Positions 59,587 to 64,000 of a stretch of DNA of 64,000 nt are shown here, in pieces. The DNA comes from UBA11865 sp041570195 (GTDB taxonomy: Bacteria; Chloroflexota; Anaerolineae; Promineifilales; Promineifilaceae). Location: the NCBI GenBank assembly GCA_041570195.1, contig JBFFWQ010000003.1, positions 1 to 64,000 on the forward strand. The letters run 5' to 3'. The translations under genes and the position numbers were made by a program. Within the stretch, counting starts at the first letter, position 1. Each line of letters starts with the position of its first letter. Below the pieces are notes generated by a model. It saw only the letters and a list, made by a program, of their open reading frames with translations, was not told the DNA's origin and ran no database searches.

Positions 59587-62097
59587 ATGGGACGAGCATT
59601 TAACAGCATAGAAAAGGTTATCGATCTAGAATCTGCACAGGGCTACCAGGATAAGGCGGTAGTCGGCGGCATGGGCAACTTCACCTCGCAATGGGTGAGT
59701 CAGGCGCAAGCGGAAGCAGTAGACGAGGCTGACTTGGCGCTGATCGAACAGATCGCCGAGACATTAAGTGGCTACGGTCAGCTTCCGGGCACCGAAGCAC
59801 GGGCCAAGGCCATCACCTTGGTAGGCGAAAAGTTACGCGTACGGTCTGAGCGCCTGGGATCAACGGCGCAGGCGAAACCGGCCGCGCCCAGGGAAACCAG
59901 AGCCACGGTCCCGGCGGCATCGAAGTCGGCGGCGCCAAAGTCGGCGGCGCCAAAGCCGGCCATCGAAAAGCCGCAGCCCGTAGAGGACGAAGTGGATGAT
60001 GAGGCCGAATTGGCGGTCGCCGATCCGGAGCAACTGCGTCGGCCGGTGAGCGATATTCGCGGCGTAGGGCGTGTTGTCGCTGGCCGGCTGGAGACTATGG
60101 GCCTGAGAACTATCAAGGATCTGTTGTATCATTTTCCTCGTCGCTACGACGACTATACGCTGCTAAGACCGATCAACAGATTGTCCTTCGGCGAGCAGGT
60201 GACGATCATCGGCACCGTCTGGGAAACACGCCTCCGCCAAGTGCGAAAGCTCAAGTTAGTGGAGTCAGTGATCACCGACGGTACGGGCAAAGTTCAGGCT
60301 ACCTGGTTCAATCAGCCCTGGCTGGCCGAGAAGCTGAAGGCCGGCCAGCAGATCGTGCTAAGCGGCACCGTGGACCAATACTTGGGCCGGCCTGTATTCC
60401 AGAACCCAGAATGGGAGCCGCTAGAAATGGAGCCGCTGCGAACGCGGCGCATCGTGCCCATATACCCTCTGACGCAAGGTCTTTCTGCCCACAAGATGCG
60501 CGAGATCATGAAGAAGGCAGTTAGCGAGTGGGCGAGCCAGGCCGCCGATCCCTTGCCGGCTTCTATTCGCAAGCGGCTGGGCTATTCCACGTTGCCAAAG
60601 GCATTGCGACAGATCCACTTTCCTGACAGCCAGGAAAACATCCACAAGGCGCGGCAGCGCATCGCCTTTGACGAGGTGCTGCTGTTGCAGTTGGGCATGC
60701 TTGGACTACGACGTGATTGGCAGACGGCTCCGGGCCTTTCTATTCCCCTGGATACAAAGGCGCTGGAGCAGTTCTTTGCAGCTCTGCCATTCGGGCTGAC
60801 CAGGGCCCAGCAGCGGGTCATCGCCGAGATCGCCAGCGATATGCGCGAGGGCGTGCCAATGAACCGCTTGCTTCAAGGCGACGTAGGCTCCGGCAAAACG
60901 GTCGTCGCGGCGGCGGCAATGGTCTTGGCCATCCGGGCCGGTTTCCAGGCGGCGATGATGGCGCCGACCGAGATCTTGGCCGAACAACACTATCAGGGGA
61001 TCAAAAAGATTTTGGCAGGCCTGGACATCGACGTCTCATTGCTCACCGGCAGTACCACGGCCGCCGAAAGGGAAATGCTTTACGAGCGCATCAGCGACGG
61101 TTCGGCGCAGGTTGTACTGGGTACTCATGCACTCATCCAGGAAAACGTTCGGTTCCAACGATTGGGCCTAGCTATTATTGACGAGCAGCATCGTTTTGGC
61201 GTGGATCAGCGCAAGGCGCTGCGGGACAAGGGCACGAATTCACCCAATGGTTCGCCGCTAACTAATCCGCATTTGCTGGTCATGAGCGCTACGCCGATCC
61301 CTCGCAGCCTTGCGCTTTCCTTGTATGGTGATCTAGACCTGTCAGTCATCGACGAAATGCCGCCTGGCCGCCAGGAGATTAAAACGCGTTGGCTGCGGCC
61401 AAGCGAGCGGGAACGGGCTTACTCCTTCGTTCGCGGCCAGTGCGAAAAAGGCCGTCAGGCTTTTGTTATCTGCCCGTTAGTAGAGGAATCAGACAAGATC
61501 GTTGCCAAATCGGCTGTTGAAGAACATGCACGGTTACAGGAGCAGGTTTTTCCGGATCTGAAGCTCGGGCTTCTGCACGGCCGGCTCAAGTCAGATGAAA
61601 AAGAAGAGGCCATGCGCGCTTTCCATGCCGGAGAGACGAATATTCTTGTGGCCACTTCGGTGATCGAAGTGGGGATCGACATCCCAAACAGCACAGTCAT
61701 GCTCATTGAAGGAGCCAACCGCTTTGGTCTTTCTCAATTGCACCAGTTTCGGGGTCGGGTCGGTCGTGGCGAGCACCAATCTTATTGTCTGCTGCTAGCC
61801 GACGCGATCACCGACGATGCTGAGCAACGCCTGGCGGCGCTTGAGCAGACGAATGACGGTTTCCTGCTGGCTGAGAAGGATTTGGAAATCAGGGGACCGG
61901 GCGAATTTCTCGGTCGGCAGCAGAGCGGTTTGCCTGAACTACATCTGGCTTCGCTGACTGACATGGCATTGCTGGAAGTTGCCCGTAAGGAAGCCAAGAC
62001 CCTGTTCGAAGAGGACCCGCAATTGGAAAATCCAGAGCATGAGATACTGGGCCAGCAAGTCGAGGTCCTATGGCAGCAGGCCGGCGACATCAGCTAG
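59587..62097 (+). CDS. recG: ATP-dependent DNA helicase RecG
   Basis: RecG remodels stalled replication forks and Holliday junctions. The wedge domain is at about residues 155-310 (VSDIRGVGRVVAGRLETMGLRTIKDLLYHFPRRYDDY, then TGKVQATWFNQPWL). Helicase motifs: Walker A GDVGSGKTV, DEQHRFGVDQR (motif II), MSATPIPRSLALSLYGDLDLSVIDEMPPGR, and FRGRVGRGEHQSYC. The first 155 residues are longer than usual and contain an Ala/Pro/Lys repeat (SAAPKSAAPKPA, encoded by a near-perfect DNA direct repeat) and an acidic stretch. Start ATG 59587 is plausible but the N-terminal region is unlike the family. Confidence 0.95.
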   Translation: MGRAFNSIEKVIDLESAQGYQDKAVVGGMGNFTSQWVSQAQAEAVDEADLALIEQIAETLSGYGQLPGTEARAKAITLVGEKLRVRSERLGSTAQAKPAAPRETRATVPAASKSAAPKSAAPKPAIEKPQPVEDEVDDEAELAVADPEQLRRPVSDIRGVGRVVAGRLETMGLRTIKDLLYHFPRRYDDYTLLRPINRLSFGEQVTIIGTVWETRLRQVRKLKLVESVITDGTGKVQATWFNQPWLAEKLKAGQQIVLSGTVDQYLGRPVFQNPEWEPLEMEPLRTRRIVPIYPLTQGLSAHKMREIMKKAVSEWASQAADPLPASIRKRLGYSTLPKALRQIHFPDSQENIHKARQRIAFDEVLLLQLGMLGLRRDWQTAPGLSIPLDTKALEQFFAALPFGLTRAQQRVIAEIASDMREGVPMNRLLQGDVGSGKTVVAAAAMVLAIRAGFQAAMMAPTEILAEQHYQGIKKILAGLDIDVSLLTGSTTAAEREMLYERISDGSAQVVLGTHALIQENVRFQRLGLAIIDEQHRFGVDQRKALRDKGTNSPNGSPLTNPHLLVMSATPIPRSLALSLYGDLDLSVIDEMPPGRQEIKTRWLRPSERERAYSFVRGQCEKGRQAFVICPLVEESDKIVAKSAVEEHARLQEQVFPDLKLGLLHGRLKSDEKEEAMRAFHAGETNILVATSVIEVGIDIPNSTVMLIEGANRFGLSQLHQFRGRVGRGEHQSYCLLLADAITDDAEQRLAALEQTNDGFLLAEKDLEIRGPGEFLGRQQSGLPELHLASLTDMALLEVARKEAKTLFEEDPQLENPEHEILGQQVEVLWQQAGDIS

Positions 62098-62106
62098 GAG
62101 GGTGAA

Positions 62107-62640
62107 TTGAGGAAGTCATTGGCTATCTATCCAGGCACATTTGATCCAGTGCATTCTGGCCATTTGGATCTCATGTACCGGGCTTGTGCGATTTTCGATC
62201 GGCTAATCGTCGCCGTCTTTGATCACGGCCGTCCGTCAAAAACGATTGTTTTTTCCGTGGATGAACGGGTGGCTATGATCGAGGCTGCGTTGGGCGATCA
62301 TCAAGGTATCGAGGTCAGCCGCTACAGTGGGTTGACCGTCGACTTCGCTCGCGAGGTCGAGGCCCAGGTGATCGTTCGTGGACTTCGGGTATTCTCCGAT
62401 TTCGAATTTGAGTTCCGAATGGCCCTGGCCAACCAAAGACTGGCGCCGGAGATCGAAGTCGTCAATCTCATTACCCGTGAAGAACACACATTCTTGAGCA
62501 GCACGATTATTCGCGAGATCGCTTCGTTTGGCGGCGATACGAGCAGCATGGTTCCACCCAATGTAGCCGAAGCGCTCACAAAGCGGTTTAACAACGGCTC
62601 CGCGGTCGATTACGCCGCGCCGGTGTCATTGCGTGACTGA
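62107..62640 (+). CDS. coaD: Phosphopantetheine adenylyltransferase
   Basis: CoaD makes dephospho-CoA in CoA synthesis. The nucleotidyltransferase motif is AIYPGTFDPVHSGHLDLMYRA (T/HxGH), with DHGRPSKTIVFSVDERVAMI, RGLRVFSDFEFEFRMALANQRL and FLSSTIIREIASFGG (ISSTxIR). The 177 residues include about 15 more than average at the C-terminus. TTG start at 62107 is chosen because AGGAGGG lies 4 nt upstream and the family motif begins a few residues later. Confidence 0.96.
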   Translation: MRKSLAIYPGTFDPVHSGHLDLMYRACAIFDRLIVAVFDHGRPSKTIVFSVDERVAMIEAALGDHQGIEVSRYSGLTVDFAREVEAQVIVRGLRVFSDFEFEFRMALANQRLAPEIEVVNLITREEHTFLSSTIIREIASFGGDTSSMVPPNVAEALTKRFNNGSAVDYAAPVSLRD

Positions 62641-62658
62641 CCTTTGGCTCGCTATAAT
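62629..62658 (+). promoter_or_regulatory. Promoter upstream of the DivIVA-like gene
   Basis: TTGCGT, 18-bp spacer and TATAAT (62653-62658), overlapping the coaD stop; about 95 nt before the next ATG. Confidence 0.55.
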
Positions 62659-62754
62659 AGGTACGCTTCCGTAGACGTGTTCTAGTTTTCGATGGTCAGC
62701 GTTTAAAGAGCATAATGTGACAGGCGACCCCAAGGGGTCGAAAAGGGCGACAAG

Positions 62755-63255
62755 ATGGATATTCAGCACCTGGTGGACCGGTTAGAGCAGATACTAACCG
62801 AGAGCAGGCGGGTCCCGTTGACGGCGAATTTGATTGTGGAAGAAGATCGGGTTTTCAACATCATCGATCAGATGCGGGTGTCTATTCCGGAGGAAGTCAA
62901 GCGGGCCAATCGAGTCGAGGCAGAGAAGGAACGTATCCTGGCCCAGGCCCATGAAGAAGCGGACCGCATCCGTGAATTGGCGAAGCAGGAAGCCACCGAG
63001 CTTGTACGCCGTGATGCGATTATCGTTTCCTCTCAACAGCGAGCCGACGCCATCCTGGAGCGCGCCCGACGCGAGGCTGATATGATTCGCAGCGAATCAG
63101 ATGTTTATGCAATGGAGGTTCTGGCCAAGCTAGAGGAGGATTTGTTGCGTTCTTTGTCAGTGGTTCGCAATGGCTTGCGGAAACTCGAGGCCGAGCAGGC
63201 TCCACCTGCGCCAGAAGCCGTGCAGGCGCCGGAAAGCGCCGAGCCGGGTGAGTGA
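62755..63255 (+). CDS. DivIVA-like coiled-coil protein
   Basis: A 166-residue protein. The first 50 residues (IQHLVDRLEQILTESRRVPLTANLIVEEDRVFNIIDQMRVSIPEEVKRANRVE) form a short N-terminal region; residues about 50-145 are a long Ala/Glu/Arg-rich coiled coil (AEKERILAQAHEEADRI). The tail is Pro/Ala/Glu-rich. It resembles proteins of the ATP-synthase-b-like/DivIVA-like group, including mycobacterial SepIVA, which is encoded near rnc and rpmF-type genes. A cell-division or envelope-growth role is therefore inferred. It sits between coaD and rpmF. Confidence 0.75.
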   Translation: MDIQHLVDRLEQILTESRRVPLTANLIVEEDRVFNIIDQMRVSIPEEVKRANRVEAEKERILAQAHEEADRIRELAKQEATELVRRDAIIVSSQQRADAILERARREADMIRSESDVYAMEVLAKLEEDLLRSLSVVRNGLRKLEAEQAPPAPEAVQAPESAEPGE

Positions 63256-63311
63256 ACTGTTAGACAGTTGCCTCGGCCTTGAAGAGTGCCGGTTTTGTGA
63301 CGAAGATCTGC

Positions 63312-63339
63312 TTGACACCTCCTGGGGCTCGACTATAAT
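63312..63339 (+). promoter_or_regulatory. Strong promoter for rpmF-fabD
   Basis: Consensus TTGACA (63312-63317), 16-bp spacer, consensus TATAAT (63334-63339). It precedes rpmF by about 135 nt. Confidence 0.75.
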
Positions 63340-63348
63340 TGTTGGGTT

Positions 63349-63370
63349 GCGGCAGCAGGCCGCTTTTTTT
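63349..63370 (+). terminator. Hairpin with T7 just after the rpmF promoter
   Basis: GCGGC / GCCGC stem with AGCAG loop, immediately followed by TTTTTTT. It begins about 10 nt after the -10 box, so it would be the first RNA made from this promoter; alternatively it terminates the upstream transcript. Confidence 0.6.
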
Positions 63371-63474
63371 GGCCCAGCATGGACAATAAGCCCGGACTGT
63401 GGCTCGACGTAAGACGTCACTCACGATAATCAAGCGACGGCGGACAACTAGCAAGTGTTAAGAGGAATTATCTA

Positions 63475-63660
63475 ATGGGTGCAGTACCAAAACGAAGAAT
63501 CTCGCGAACGCGGCGAGCGAAGCGGCGTACGCATGATAACCTTACGGTGCCCCATCTCGTCCCGTGTTCCAATTGTGGCGAGATGAAGAGACCGCACTAC
63601 ATGTGCCCGGTTTGTCGCACTTATAATGGCCGGCAGATTCTGCCTGAGATTGAAGAATAG
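63475..63660 (+). CDS. rpmF: Ribosomal protein bL32
   Basis: A 61-residue ribosomal protein: MGAVPKRRISRTRRAKRRTHDNL, then CSNCGEMKRPHYMCPVC with the four zinc Cys, followed by GRQILPEIEE. AAGAGGAATT precedes the ATG. It is followed at 37 nt by fabD, matching the common rpmF-fab arrangement. Note that DUF177 and plsX, often between rpmF and fabD, are absent here. Confidence 0.97.
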   Translation: MGAVPKRRISRTRRAKRRTHDNLTVPHLVPCSNCGEMKRPHYMCPVCRTYNGRQILPEIEE

Positions 63661-63697
63661 TCGACGCTAGCTGATTCATACAGTGGAGCCTTAACAA

Positions 63698-64000
63698 GTG
63701 AGTGTTGCTTTTCTTTTCCCCGGACAGGGGTCGCAGCATGTGGGCATGGGACAAGGCCTGTATCAGGCCAAACCCGCTTCACGTGCTGTTTTTGATCAAG
63801 CCGATGAATTGCTGGGCTTCCGACTGTCAACACTTTGCTTCGACGGCCCGGAGGAGCGTCTGACCGACACGGTCAATCAACAACCGGCATTATTGGTGAC
63901 CAGCGTGGCTGCCTGGCAGGCCATGTCGGCGGATAATTGGTCGCCGCCCGACTATGTAGCCGGTCATAGCCTGGGCGAGTTCACGGCTCTTGTGATCGCC
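63698..64000 (+). CDS. fabD: Malonyl-CoA:ACP transacylase (5' part)
   Basis: The frame begins GTG SVAFLFPGQGSQHVGMGQGL and runs to the right window edge, so the gene is cut off. The first 101 residues contain the FPGQGSQ motif, the region with QQPALLVTSVAAW, and GHSLGEFTAL with the catalytic Ser. It loads malonyl groups on ACP for FabF. The GTG start has GGAG 9 nt upstream. Too short to be found as a complete gene here, but the identity is clear. Confidence 0.93.
   Translation, partial: MSVAFLFPGQGSQHVGMGQGLYQAKPASRAVFDQADELLGFRLSTLCFDGPEERLTDTVNQQPALLVTSVAAWQAMSADNWSPPDYVAGHSLGEFTALVIA

Overview
The window looks like a chromosome segment of a Chloroflexota bacterium, probably Anaerolineae or Caldilineae. 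This is inferred from gene families and gene order, not from a marker tree. Lipoprotein signals ending in LAAC-G or SGC, a mevalonate kinase, a MoaD-MoaE fusion, a MoeA with a substrate-binding-like tail, two FabF paralogues, a PQQ-propeller Ser/Thr kinase and LexA-like boxes of the GAAC-N4-GTTC type are all present. GC is fairly high and the palindromes CGGCCG and GCCGGC are conspicuous throughout. No rRNA, tRNA, CRISPR array or prophage was seen.

Layout. 0-5 kb: a truncated YbbR-type gene fused in frame to an IS5-type transposase remnant, then der, an esterase-like lipoprotein that lacks its catalytic serine, and mtaB. 5-8.3 kb: a tandem palindromic repeat overlapping the stop of moeA, a DUF92 membrane protein and a small membrane protein. 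8.5-15.4 kb: gdhA, ssb (with an SOS-type box), arsR, plsX, fabF, a NERD-like protein, an MBL-fold hydrolase and phoU. 15.4-24.6 kb: a livKHMGF branched-chain amino-acid transporter with a structured leader, then an unusual double substrate-binding lipoprotein. 24.6-31.7 kb: plsY, a JAMM peptidase, a fumarase/aspartase-family lyase, ferredoxin, superoxide dismutase, dnaK and a LysM protein. 31.8-35.3 kb: uvrA (degenerate SOS-type box) and a CBM48-like protein.

35.6-43.9 kb is a tight minus-strand signalling operon: Ser/Thr kinase with an eight-repeat PQQ propeller, PP2C phosphatase, vWA protein, FHA protein, a small unknown protein, an orphan OmpR-type regulator, and a RelA/SpoT homologue. In the last, the ppGpp hydrolase site is intact but the synthetase motifs are lost. 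I infer a phosphorylation pathway that ends in alarmone degradation.

44-64 kb: a PIG-L deacetylase, moaC, moaD-moaE, a small membrane protein, a second fabF, rnc, an RmlD-like reductase, a FAH-family hydrolase, a rhodanese lipoprotein, and a membrane-anchored thioredoxin with an in-frame TGA exactly where the first catalytic cysteine belongs (probable selenocysteine, SECIS-like hairpin just downstream). Then come a zincin, tex, a UbiA prenyltransferase, mevalonate kinase, rpmB, asp23, fakA, fakB, recG, coaD, a DivIVA-like protein, rpmF and the start of fabD. Lipid synthesis genes (plsX, plsY, two fabF, fabD, fakA/B) and molybdenum-cofactor genes (moeA, moaC, moaDE) are scattered rather than clustered.

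The two most interesting observations are the candidate UxxC selenoprotein at 51.0-51.4 kb and the kinase/phosphatase/FHA/vWA operon ending in a degenerate-synthetase Rel at 35.6-43.9 kb.
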